Made by a program: the position numbers and the translations under genes. A DNA stretch of 64,000 nucleotides from CAVWNR01 sp963756525. Its GTDB lineage: Bacteria; Actinomycetota; Actinomycetes; Mycobacteriales; Jatrophihabitantaceae. Under the pieces are notes generated by a model. It had not been told where the DNA came from. It ran no database searches and saw only the letters and a program-made list of their open reading frames with translations. Location: contig CAVWNR010000003.1 of assembly GCA_963756525.1 (NCBI GenBank), forward strand, positions 496,001 through 560,000, written 5' to 3'. Of the stretch, positions 1 through 7,686 are shown one piece after another (the stretch's first letter is position 1; each line of letters starts with the position of its first letter).

Positions 1-819
1 GTCGGCACCGGGATGGCCGCGTCGACCTATCCGGTCAACCGGTTCCCCTACTCCACTGCCACAGTCCGCTTGGAATCCGGGCGTTACATCGCCGAGATCG
101 GGGCGGCGGACCTGGGCACCGGCACCTGGACCACCCTTGCGCAGATCGCCGCGGACGCCTTGCAGGTGCCGGTCGATCAGGTCGAGATGCGCATCGGCGA
201 CACCCGATACCCGCCGGCCTCGGTCGCCGGCGGCTCGTCAGGGATGACGGTGTGGGGCTCGGCGGTGGTGGAGGCCGGGCGTGCCTTCCGGACCAAGTTC
301 GGCGCCGACCCGTCCGACGGCGACGAGGCCGACGGCTCGATCCCCACCAACCCGGCTACCGAGCAGTACGCGATGCACGCCTTCGGCGCCCAGTTCGTCG
401 AAGCGCACGTGCACGCCGACACCGGCGAGATCCGGATGCCGCGGCTGCTCGGCGTCTTCGCCGCCGGGCGGATCATCAACCCGCGCACGGCACGTTCGCA
501 GTTCATCGGCGGGATGACGATGGGGCTGTCCATGGCCCTGGAGGAGCAGAGCGTGCTCGACCCGCAGACCGGTCACGTGGTCAACCACGACCTCGCCGAG
601 TACCACATCGTCGTCAACGCCGACGTCGGCGAGATCGAGGCGCACTGGATCGACGAATACGACCCGCACGTCAACCCCATGGGGTCCAAGGGGATCGGTG
701 AGATCGGCATCGTGGGCACCGCCGCGGCCGTATCCAACGCCGTCTATCACGCTACGGGCGTCCGGATCCGCGACCTGCCGATCACTCTCGACAAGCTGAT
801 CGCCGGGCTGCCTGACTAA
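1..819 (+). CDS. Xanthine dehydrogenase-family molybdopterin-binding subunit, C-terminal part (5' end outside window)
   Basis: The reading frame is open from base 1, so the gene begins upstream of the window; only the last 272 or so codons are present. The protein matches the C-terminal molybdenum-cofactor domain of the xanthine dehydrogenase/aldehyde oxidase family (YagR/CoxL-like), which hydroxylates purines or aldehydes with partner FAD and 2Fe-2S subunits. Family signatures visible are GGSSGMTVWGSAVV near the start and, near the end, GSKGIGEIGIVGTAAAVSNA, which carries the GxGE catalytic glutamate. The partner subunits would be expected upstream. Substrate cannot be told. Family assignment is firm. 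Confidence 0.93.
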   Translation, partial: VGTGMAASTYPVNRFPYSTATVRLESGRYIAEIGAADLGTGTWTTLAQIAADALQVPVDQVEMRIGDTRYPPASVAGGSSGMTVWGSAVVEAGRAFRTKFGADPSDGDEADGSIPTNPATEQYAMHAFGAQFVEAHVHADTGEIRMPRLLGVFAAGRIINPRTARSQFIGGMTMGLSMALEEQSVLDPQTGHVVNHDLAEYHIVVNADVGEIEAHWIDEYDPHVNPMGSKGIGEIGIVGTAAAVSNAVYHATGVRIRDLPITLDKLIAGLPD

Positions 820-846
820 CTGACACGTGGAGACGCGGCATCCGGC

Positions 847-1782
847 CTATCGCATGCGGACGCAGCGGAATCCGATATGGCTCATACCTGTGTCGATCAT
901 CTGCGGCCGGCGCGCTGCCGGCCGGTAGCGCTGGCAGTAGCTGTCGGCGCAGAGGTACGAGCCGCCCTTGATAACCCTGCGCGGTACGCGGAATTGCGGT
1001 TGAGCGGGATCCAGGCTGCCCCGCTTGGTGCCGCCGCGGGGGTTGTGCGGGACGCAGCAGGGCTTGTCGATGTCATCGGGCCGGCGTTCCGCGTACCAGT
1101 CTGAAGTCAATTCCCAGACGTTTCCGGCCATATCATGCAGTCCGTAGCCGTTCGGCGGAAACGAGCCGACCGGCGTCGTCGCCCCATAGCCGGGGTCGGA
1201 ACGCCAGGGGAAGTCGCCGTGCCAGTAGTTGGCCAGCCTGCCGCCAGGCGGCTCGGGCTCGTCGCCCCAGGTATAGATCTCCGCCTCCAGCCCGCCGCGG
1301 GCGGCGACCTCCCACTGTGCCTCGGTGGGCAGCGCGGCGTCGGCCCAGTCGCAGTACGCGGCCGCATCCTGATAGGCGACATGTACTACCGGGTGATCGA
1401 CCCGCGCGTCCACGTCCGAGCCCGGCCCCTCCGGGTGCGCCCAGCTAGCGTGTGGCGTCCAGGTCCACCATTGGCTGAGGTGGCGCAGATCCACCGGGCC
1501 ACGAGTCCGGGTGAAGACAAGCGAGCCAGGCACGAGATTCTCCGTAGGCGCGCCCGGGAAGTCTGCCGGGTCGAGCGGCCGCTCGGCCACGGTGATGTAG
1601 CCGGTAGCCCGCACGAACTCGGCGAACTGCCGGTTCGTGACCGCGTGCCGGTCGATCCAGAACGCGTCGACGCTCACTCGGCGGATCGGTGCTTCTTCCG
1701 GGTAATGCCGGTCCGACCCGAGCGAGTACGTGCCGCCCGGGATCCGCACCGTATCCGAAGTTGTCGTGGTGGACCGAGTCAC
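847..1782 (-). CDS. Formylglycine-generating enzyme family protein (sulfatase maturase)
   Basis: A 311-residue protein of the FGE-sulfatase (SUMF1) family. These copper enzymes oxidise a cysteine in the sulfatase active site to Calpha-formylglycine. The sequence opens with the family motif IPGGTYSLGSD. It contains the C-type-lectin-like core LPTEAQWEVAARGG and NGYGLHDMAGNVWELTSDW, and ends with GGSYLCADSYCQRYRPAAR. The two cysteines there (about 278 and 283) match the copper-binding catalytic pair of bacterial FGE, so it should be active. It lies 24 bp downstream of a sulfatase gene on the same strand, its obvious client. Both are probably co-transcribed. Confidence 0.93.
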   Translation of the reverse strand: MTRSTTTTSDTVRIPGGTYSLGSDRHYPEEAPIRRVSVDAFWIDRHAVTNRQFAEFVRATGYITVAERPLDPADFPGAPTENLVPGSLVFTRTRGPVDLRHLSQWWTWTPHASWAHPEGPGSDVDARVDHPVVHVAYQDAAAYCDWADAALPTEAQWEVAARGGLEAEIYTWGDEPEPPGGRLANYWHGDFPWRSDPGYGATTPVGSFPPNGYGLHDMAGNVWELTSDWYAERRPDDIDKPCCVPHNPRGGTKRGSLDPAQPQFRVPRRVIKGGSYLCADSYCQRYRPAARRPQMIDTGMSHIGFRCVRMR

Positions 1783-1806
1783 GCTGTGGAGAATACGGCG
1801 GCTTGT

Positions 1807-3351
1807 CTACTGGCCGCTGGTCAGCGCCTCCTCGAGCTTCTCCATGGCCTGGTCGATGGTGAAGCTCGCTGCCCGTTGCCGCGGCGGGAACTCCTTGAAT
1901 GTGGCCAGGAACTCCGTCATGAGGAACTGGGCTGCGATGACGAGGTAGGCGCTGTCGAGCAGCCAGTCGTAGTAGGTGTTCGAGGTGATGTCAGCTCGCT
2001 CGAACGGGTCGGTGCGCAGGTTGAACAGTTTCGGGATGCGCAGCAGGATGAAGGGTTCCGCCCAGATCTGCAAGGTGCCCTGGACACGCTGCTCCATGAA
2101 GACGACTTTCCAGTTGTCGAAGCGCATCGCCAGCACGTCGCCGTCGTCGGAGAAGTAGACCATGCCCTGCCGGGGGCTCTTGTCGACCTCGCCGGTGAGG
2201 TAGGGCAGCAAGTTGTACCCGTCGATGTGCACCTTGTAGGTGACGTCGCCGATGGTGTGGCCGGCCTTCAGCTTCTCGACAACCTCGGTGTCTCCCGCCG
2301 CGGCGAGCAGGGTCGGCAACCAGTCGTGATGCTGCACGATTCCGTTCGAAACCGCGCGCGCTGGGATCTTGCCGGGCCAACGGATCAGCTCGGGAACCCG
2401 GAATGCTCCCTCCCAGTTGCTGTTCTTCTCGTTACGGAACGGTGTCATCCCGGCATCCGGCCAGCTGTTCATGTGCGGGCCGTTGTCGGTGCTGTAGATG
2501 ACGATGGTGTCGTCGACGATGCCCAGCTCGTCCAGCTGGTCGAGTAGCTGCCCGACGTGACCGTCATGGTCGATCATCGTGTCGTGGTACGGCGACTGCC
2601 ATCGGCCCGACTGGCCAAGGCTCTCCGGTTTCGTGTGCGTCCTGAAGTGCATGTGCGTCGTGTTCATCCATACGAAGAACGGCGTTCCGGCAGCGTGCTG
2701 TCGCGCGATGAAGTCCTTGGCCGCGGCGATCGTCTCGTCGTCGACGGTTTCCATCCGCTTTTTCGTCAGCCGCCCGGTGTCCTCGATCCGCTGCTTACCT
2801 ACCCTGCCGAAGCGCCCCTGCTCGCTGGGGTCGTCCTCGTCCGTCGCCCAGGAATGAATCACGCCACGCGGCCCGAACCGCGCGTTGAAGTTGGGAAAAT
2901 CCTCCGGCGGCGGGTAATTCGGCAGTTCCGGCTCCTCCTCGGCATTGAGATGGTAGAGGTTGCCGAAGAACTCGTCGAAGCCGTGCACGGTAGGCAGAAA
3001 CTCGTTCTTGTCGCCCAGGTGGTTCTTCCCGAACTGGCCAGTGGCGTACCCCAGTGGTTTTAGCAGCTCGGCGATCGTCGGATCCTCCGCGTGCAGTCCG
3101 ACATTTGCGCCCGGAATGCCTACTTTGCTCAAGCCGGTACGGAAGACACTCTGCCCGGTGATGAAGGACGACCGTCCCGCTGTGCAGGACTGCTCACCGT
3201 AGGAGTCGGTGAACAGCATCCCCTCGTCCGCGATTCGGTCGATGTTCGGCGTCCGGTAGCCCATCAGTCCATGGCTGTAACAGCTCAGATTGGTGATGCC
3301 GATGTCGTCGCCCCAGATCACCAGGATATTCGGCCGGTCTGCGTCAGCCAT
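1807..3351 (-). CDS. Type I sulfatase (arylsulfatase family)
   Basis: About 514 residues of the sulfatase/alkaline-phosphatase fold. The N-terminus has the metal-binding RPNILVIWGDDIG. The modification motif is CTAGR (Cys about 56), a CxAxR variant of the usual CxPxR read by formylglycine-generating enzyme. HMHF, YSTDNGPH and a later lysine region follow as in the family. I chose the ATG at 3351 over one 33 bp upstream because GGAAGGTGG precedes it at ribosome-binding distance. No signal peptide is evident, so it is probably cytoplasmic. The FGE gene lies directly downstream. Substrate is unknown. Confidence 0.92.
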   Translation of the reverse strand: MADADRPNILVIWGDDIGITNLSCYSHGLMGYRTPNIDRIADEGMLFTDSYGEQSCTAGRSSFITGQSVFRTGLSKVGIPGANVGLHAEDPTIAELLKPLGYATGQFGKNHLGDKNEFLPTVHGFDEFFGNLYHLNAEEEPELPNYPPPEDFPNFNARFGPRGVIHSWATDEDDPSEQGRFGRVGKQRIEDTGRLTKKRMETVDDETIAAAKDFIARQHAAGTPFFVWMNTTHMHFRTHTKPESLGQSGRWQSPYHDTMIDHDGHVGQLLDQLDELGIVDDTIVIYSTDNGPHMNSWPDAGMTPFRNEKNSNWEGAFRVPELIRWPGKIPARAVSNGIVQHHDWLPTLLAAAGDTEVVEKLKAGHTIGDVTYKVHIDGYNLLPYLTGEVDKSPRQGMVYFSDDGDVLAMRFDNWKVVFMEQRVQGTLQIWAEPFILLRIPKLFNLRTDPFERADITSNTYYDWLLDSAYLVIAAQFLMTEFLATFKEFPPRQRAASFTIDQAMEKLEEALTSGQ

Positions 3352-3453
3352 CGCCCCACCTTCCGTCGGATCGCGCCGACCCAACTATCGTCGCGTGGCT
3401 CAACGACCGCCTCATCCGCGAGGGGTGAGTCGAGGGACTACCGGTCGCCGTGG

Positions 3454-4452
3454 TCAGGGCAGCACCAGGATGCGCCCGGGTGGCCGTGCGGGGTCCGGAT
3501 TCTCCAGCAGCCGGTGCGCCTTCGCCGCCTCGGTGAGTGGTAGCCGGGTGCTGATCCGTACGGGCAGCCGGCCCTCGGCGAGCAGGGCGTTGATGGTGCG
3601 CGCGGCGATGGCGAGGTCGGCGGTAGACGCGTTGCTGATGACGAACCCGCGCAGGCTCGCGTCGCGGGTGTAGAACCGCTGCACCGGAAGGGTGGGCTGC
3701 CCGGTGGCGGCCGCGACGACGATGATCCGGCCGCCGGGCGCGAGCAGCGGCACGGTGGCCTGCAGGTCGTGGTGCCCGGAGGTGTCCAGGTGCACGTCGA
3801 CGCCGTACGGGGCGGCGTCGCGGATCCGGGCGGGCAGCTGCGGATCTCGGTAGTCGAGAACGAGGTCGGCGCCGCAGCTGCGGCACCAGTTTGTGTCGCG
3901 CTCGGCGGCTGTGGCAATCACCCGGGCCCCGGCGGCATGGGCCAGCTGCACGGCTGCGCTACCTACCCCGCCGCCGGCGCCGCCGACCACGACCGTGTCA
4001 CCGAGGCGCAGCCGGGCCTCGCGGAACAGCGCCAGGTGCGCCGTGGCCGCAGTGTGCGCCACCGCGACCGCAGCCTGCGGATCGACCCCCGCCGGGAGGT
4101 GGTAGAGCCGCTCGACCGGCACCACCGCGAACTGCGCGAACGATCCTTGCCGGCCGGCGTGGCCCAGGCTGTTGCACCACACGGCGTCGCCGACCTGAAA
4201 CCCGGTCGCACCCGGGCCGGTTGTGGCGACGACGCCGGCTAGGTCGCGACCGACGATGAACGGCAGCGGGAGCGGGGTCGGGTAGCTGCCGGCGCGGACG
4301 AACGTGTCGACGTGGTTGACCACCAGCGCTGTGGTGCGGACCAGCACGTCGGTCGGGCCCGGTGCCGGCACGGGCAATTCACCGACCCGGATCGTCTCCG
4401 CCGGCCCGGGTCCGGTGATGTACGCCGCGGTCATCGCGGCAGCACCGCTCAC
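3454..4452 (-). CDS. Zinc-independent medium-chain dehydrogenase/quinone oxidoreductase
   Basis: A 332-residue MDR-superfamily protein. It has an N-terminal GroES-like domain (PLPFIVGRDLAGVV) and a Rossmann NADPH domain with the glycine-rich stretch VVVGGAGGGVGSAAVQLA. No structural-zinc cysteine cluster is seen, which favours the quinone oxidoreductase/enoyl reductase type. The GTG at 4452 overlaps the stop of the upstream short reading frame by 4 bp (GTGA), suggesting coupling. An in-frame ATG at 4434 is the alternative start. The exact substrate is unknown. Confidence 0.85.
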   Translation of the reverse strand: MSGAAAMTAAYITGPGPAETIRVGELPVPAPGPTDVLVRTTALVVNHVDTFVRAGSYPTPLPLPFIVGRDLAGVVATTGPGATGFQVGDAVWCNSLGHAGRQGSFAQFAVVPVERLYHLPAGVDPQAAVAVAHTAATAHLALFREARLRLGDTVVVGGAGGGVGSAAVQLAHAAGARVIATAAERDTNWCRSCGADLVLDYRDPQLPARIRDAAPYGVDVHLDTSGHHDLQATVPLLAPGGRIIVVAAATGQPTLPVQRFYTRDASLRGFVISNASTADLAIAARTINALLAEGRLPVRISTRLPLTEAAKAHRLLENPDPARPPGRILVLP

Positions 4453-4610
4453 TCGCCGGCACCGGTGCTGCGCGTGGCCGTGGCGTCGCCCTGGTAGACG
4501 GCCCGCCGGGCGCGTTCCAGATCCGGTTCGCTATCCGCGCACACCGTCGCGACGAAGCACAGCCGGGCGGCGTCGACGATCTCGCGCATATCGTCGGTCA
4601 ACACGTCCAC
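4449..4610 (-). pseudogene. N-terminal remnant of a pyridoxamine 5'-phosphate oxidase-like (PPOX) flavoprotein
   Basis: A short minus-strand frame of about 53 codons. Its first half reads LTDDMREIVDAARLCFVATV, which is the typical opening of PPOX-like split-barrel FMN proteins. The sequence then departs from the family after only about 30 residues and stops, so more than 100 residues of the barrel are missing. This looks like a gene that lost its body by an internal deletion. Its stop overlaps the GTG start of the dehydrogenase by 4 bp, so it may survive as a coupled leader peptide. The remnant call rests on recall of the family pattern, not on a search. Confidence 0.5.
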
Positions 4611-4708
4611 CAGTGTGGACCGGTTCTAAGATCACGAGGCAGTGAGGTCGCGGCGCTCGGTGATGGCGGTGCGGCCGCAGAGCTTCGGGCGAGAAGGGGG
4701 CAACGGCC

Positions 4709-5275
4709 ATGACAAATACCGTCCTGGTCAGCGGACCGGTCGACGGGGCGGGCGCGGTGGTTCGGGCCCTGGAGCAGGCCGGGGCCACGGCCGTCGCTGC
4801 CGCGCCCGGCGAGCTTGCCTCGGTCGTGACCGGGCGCAGCTTCGACGGATACGTGCAGCTGCCCATCGCCGTGCCCGCTGTCGGTGACACCATGCTCGAC
4901 CGGGTGCGCCACTTCCTGGCCGAGGGGCTGCTCGGCAGGTTCACCGCGGCCGCGGAGGTCGCCCCGGCGCTGTCCGACGGTGCCGTCGTGGTGCTCGCCG
5001 CCGGGCACACCCCGGGTGAGGACGTGCCCGACGACCGGGCGGCCCGGCTGGCACTGATGCGTGTGCTCGGGCATGCCATCCGCGCGGACATCGCCCCGCG
5101 TCGGGTCCGCGTGCGCCTCGCCCATCGGGACTGGACCAGCGAGCAGCTGGCCCGGCTGGCCCTCGGCGAGGAGAGCGAAGCGGACGCCGACCAGCTCGGC
5201 GACATGGGTTCGGCACTGTCCTACGAGGACTGGCGAACCCAGGTGCTCGGTGTCGTCGGGGGCGTGGAGTTCTAG
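4709..5275 (+). CDS. Conserved-looking protein of unknown function, 188 aa
   Basis: ATG with a good ribosome-binding site (AAGGGGG, 8 bp upstream). The protein begins with a beta-strand then glycine-rich turn (TVLVSGPVDGAGAVVRALEQ). It has alternating beta/alpha stretches such as GAVVVLAAGHTP, so a Rossmann-like or short-chain-dehydrogenase-like fold is possible, but no catalytic motif is visible. Acidic C-terminus ending ALSYEDWRTQVLGVVGGVEF. It is divergent from the preceding dehydrogenase cluster. I do not recognise the family. Confidence 0.7.
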   Translation: MTNTVLVSGPVDGAGAVVRALEQAGATAVAAAPGELASVVTGRSFDGYVQLPIAVPAVGDTMLDRVRHFLAEGLLGRFTAAAEVAPALSDGAVVVLAAGHTPGEDVPDDRAARLALMRVLGHAIRADIAPRRVRVRLAHRDWTSEQLARLALGEESEADADQLGDMGSALSYEDWRTQVLGVVGGVEF

Positions 5276-5332
5276 CGCGTGGCTACCCCAGGCCGCACAC
5301 GGAACCGCCGGTTGATCAAGAGGAGTTCGGCG

Positions 5333-5506
5333 TCAGCGCGCCCGGCGCGGCCCGGTTTCGGCGACCGGGTAGAGGGGTTGCGCGTCGAGCGGGACGAAGC
5401 CGAGGCCGCTCGGGTCGGCATAGGCCATCGTCTCGACGTAGCGACGGGCGGCGCGCTTGATTCCGTCGCCGGCGCGGTGGGCGGCGGAGTGCAGAAGGCG
5501 TGTCAT
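5333..5506 (-). CDS. Small basic protein, 57 aa, unknown function
   Basis: An ATG at 5506 is preceded by AAGGAG at 5-bp spacing, a convincing ribosome-binding site. The product starts MTRLLHSAAHRAGDGIKRAA and ends in a proline-rich tail. There is no membrane segment. Codons show the G/C-rich third positions expected for this genome. The family is not recognised; the main support is the start signal and the free intergenic space. Confidence 0.5.
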   Translation of the reverse strand: MTRLLHSAAHRAGDGIKRAARRYVETMAYADPSGLGFVPLDAQPLYPVAETGPRRAR

Positions 5507-5652
5507 TGTGGCTCCTTGGGGTTTCCTTGGGTTTGTAGTGAGCGTCAAACCCAGGTTGCCGCTGGATGTGCCGGTTCGATGTCGGCCACCCGGCGGACTG
5601 ACCGGATGACATTGATGTCGACCGATCGGCCGACGCGTCTCGGCGGCGACGG

Positions 5653-6030
5653 TCAGCCGCTGCCGTAGGGTCGGGTGAGGATCTCTAGGTTGTGCCCGTT
5701 CGGGTCGTCCCAGTACACGCCGCGGCCGCCGTCGCGGTGGTTGATCTCGTTCGCCCGCCGGCGTCCGGGATCGGCCCAGTACGGCAGGCCGCGGTCGCGG
5801 ATCCGCGCGAAGATCTCGTCGAACTCGGGGTCGTCGACGAGGAACGCGTAATGCTGCGGGTGCACGGGACCGCCGTCGGCGTAGTCCAGGCTGACGTCGT
5901 TGGCGACCTGGACGGTCACGAACGGCCCGAACACGCCCGGCTCGCCGAGGCCGAGCATCTCCGCCAAGAACTGCGCCGACTCATGCTTGTCGTGCGCGTG
6001 CACGATCGTGTGGTCGAGCCGGACCGCCAT
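5653..6030 (-). CDS. VOC (glyoxalase/bleomycin-resistance) family protein
   Basis: A 125-residue single vicinal-oxygen-chelate module. It starts VRLDHTIVHAHDKHESAQF, with the typical first-strand histidine, and closes with GRGVYWDDPNGHNLEILTRP, where the DPNGHxxEI motif supplies the last metal ligand. I chose the ATG at 6030 because AGGAGGTGACG lies immediately upstream; an earlier in-frame ATG lacks this. Such proteins may be dioxygenases, isomerases or resistance proteins, and which one cannot be told here. Confidence 0.88.
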   Translation of the reverse strand: MAVRLDHTIVHAHDKHESAQFLAEMLGLGEPGVFGPFVTVQVANDVSLDYADGGPVHPQHYAFLVDDPEFDEIFARIRDRGLPYWADPGRRRANEINHRDGGRGVYWDDPNGHNLEILTRPYGSG

Positions 6031-6089
6031 CGTCACCTCCTGCACGAGCTCTGCCCGAGTGTAGGTCTCGCCGGGTCGAACACCCCGTC

Positions 6090-6136
6090 GTGATCATGTT
6101 GTTCGTGCAGGATTGCTGCCCAAAGAACATGATCAC
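6090..6136. terminator. Hairpin between S53 protease and VOC genes
   Basis: Inverted repeat GTGATCATGTT (6090-6100) with AACATGATCAC (6126-6136), extended by TTC/GAA across a one-base bulge. The loop is about 20 bases. It lies just past the stop of the minus-strand protease gene and before the VOC gene start, so it is best read as a terminator, though there is no clear T run. Confidence 0.6.
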
Positions 6137-6141
6137 GCGGC

Positions 6142-7521
6142 TCACCGACCGCGGCTGCCCGGATGGATCAGCGCGTCGGCGAGCCGGACCAAGTTCGGCG
6201 TGCCCCATCCGGTGGCCGCATCCCAGCCGGGGCCGGCCGCGTACCCCGGGATCGGCTGTTGAGCATTGTTGCCGACCGTCACATCACGCAGCGGCGACGG
6301 GTAAAGCGCGTGCACTGCACCGAGCAGGTACAGCGTCGGGTTGAGGAACCCCAGTGGATGGTGGGCGTACTGGTTCAGGTCGGCGACGATGCCCGCCCAC
6401 GCCGGTGAGCCTTCACTCGTGCCGCCGAAGAAGTAGTAGCCGTTGCGGGCGCCGAGGTAGATCGGCACCGGGGTGTTCGGGTCGGCGTTGAACGCAATGT
6501 CCGGGATCGCGCGGTGCCCGCCCAATAGCTGCTGGTCGGCCCGCGGCAGCAGCCGCTGGTAGAGCGGCTCCGGGGTGTATTGGCTCACCCCGCCGCCGGT
6601 CGCCCCGTGCTGGTCGTTCCACACCGTCTCGTACCGGTAGGTTCCGTTGGCGTCGGCGTACAGGCTGGTGCCGCCGACCGCGGTGACCCACGGGGAGATC
6701 GCCGGGAAGTTCACCGTCGGGAACGGGTAGATGTTGCCGTTGACGTCAGGGTTCGCGGTGCCGCTGTCCCCGGTCGAGCCGAGGAAGGTGACGTGCTGCA
6801 CGGTCGTCGCCCACTGGTAGAAGGCGTTGAACTGGGCCATCAGCTGCTTGCCGGCCGGGGTGAACAGGGTGTTCTCGGTGGCCGCCCAGCTCTGTGAGAT
6901 CACCGAACCGAGGTGATGGTGCAACGCGTACTGCTCTAGCTGCAGGAATTGCGGCAGACCCTGGACGCCCTCGGTTTCGTCGACCGGGCTGGTGAGCACC
7001 ACGATGCCGGCGTAGGGCGCAAGCGCGTGCGAGATCTGCACGTCCAGCGACGTCTCCTTAGCCCAGCCGAGCTGATCGGGGTACACCGACGGGTCGAACG
7101 GCACGCTACCCAGCGGGGCGAGCACACGAAGGGTGGGCGGAGTGGGCAGTCCGTAGCCGGCGTCGTAGGTGGCTAGGTCCGAGGCGACGGTCGGGCTGCC
7201 ATACGAGTCGATGATCACGATGGTCTGCCCGCGGCCGCCGTTCCCGCTGTCGATCAGCCCGCTGAGCCCGTACGCGGTCCGCAGCAGCTGCGGCGGGTAA
7301 CAGGGGACGTGCAGCTGCGCCTCACAGTAGGCGTAGCCCGGCGCGGCACCGCCCGCAGCAACCGCCCGGATCGGCGCGCCGTGCAACGGCACCCCTTGCG
7401 CGCCGCCCACCGCGGCGGCGGCCCGCCGCTGCCCCGACGGGACCACCGCCAGCGCAGTCACCAGTAGCAGCACCGCAACGGTCGCCAACCAACGCATTCG
7501 GAGCCGAGCCAGAACTGTCAT
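6142..7521 (-). CDS. Secreted S53 (sedolisin/kumamolisin-type) serine-carboxyl peptidase
   Basis: 459 residues with a Sec signal (LATVAVLLLVTALAVVPSG). The sedolisin Ser-Glu-Asp machinery is visible: WAKETSLDVQ supplies Glu156 and Asp160, GSTGDSG supplies the oxyanion Asp252, and GGTSEGSPAW supplies Ser369. The C-terminus GWDAATGWGTPN is the usual calcium-site end. These enzymes degrade proteins at acid pH outside the cell. Only about 50 residues lie between the signal and the mature-like sequence, so the large activation prodomain normal in this family is absent or very reduced. Monocistronic, with a hairpin downstream. Confidence 0.92.
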   Translation of the reverse strand: MTVLARLRMRWLATVAVLLLVTALAVVPSGQRRAAAAVGGAQGVPLHGAPIRAVAAGGAAPGYAYCEAQLHVPCYPPQLLRTAYGLSGLIDSGNGGRGQTIVIIDSYGSPTVASDLATYDAGYGLPTPPTLRVLAPLGSVPFDPSVYPDQLGWAKETSLDVQISHALAPYAGIVVLTSPVDETEGVQGLPQFLQLEQYALHHHLGSVISQSWAATENTLFTPAGKQLMAQFNAFYQWATTVQHVTFLGSTGDSGTANPDVNGNIYPFPTVNFPAISPWVTAVGGTSLYADANGTYRYETVWNDQHGATGGGVSQYTPEPLYQRLLPRADQQLLGGHRAIPDIAFNADPNTPVPIYLGARNGYYFFGGTSEGSPAWAGIVADLNQYAHHPLGFLNPTLYLLGAVHALYPSPLRDVTVGNNAQQPIPGYAAGPGWDAATGWGTPNLVRLADALIHPGSRGR

Positions 7522-7686
7522 GGTGCGCTCCTATTGATGGCGGCCACCCAGTTTCGGTTTCTATTCGCCACCCTCCGGCGGCGCAATGGTCAGCTCGCCG
7601 ACGCCGCGGCCCCCGCGCGGACGCGGTCGGGGGCGTTCGGGTCTTGCCATCGCCGAGTTGCGCGCGGCAAGCGTGGGCACTCTTGC

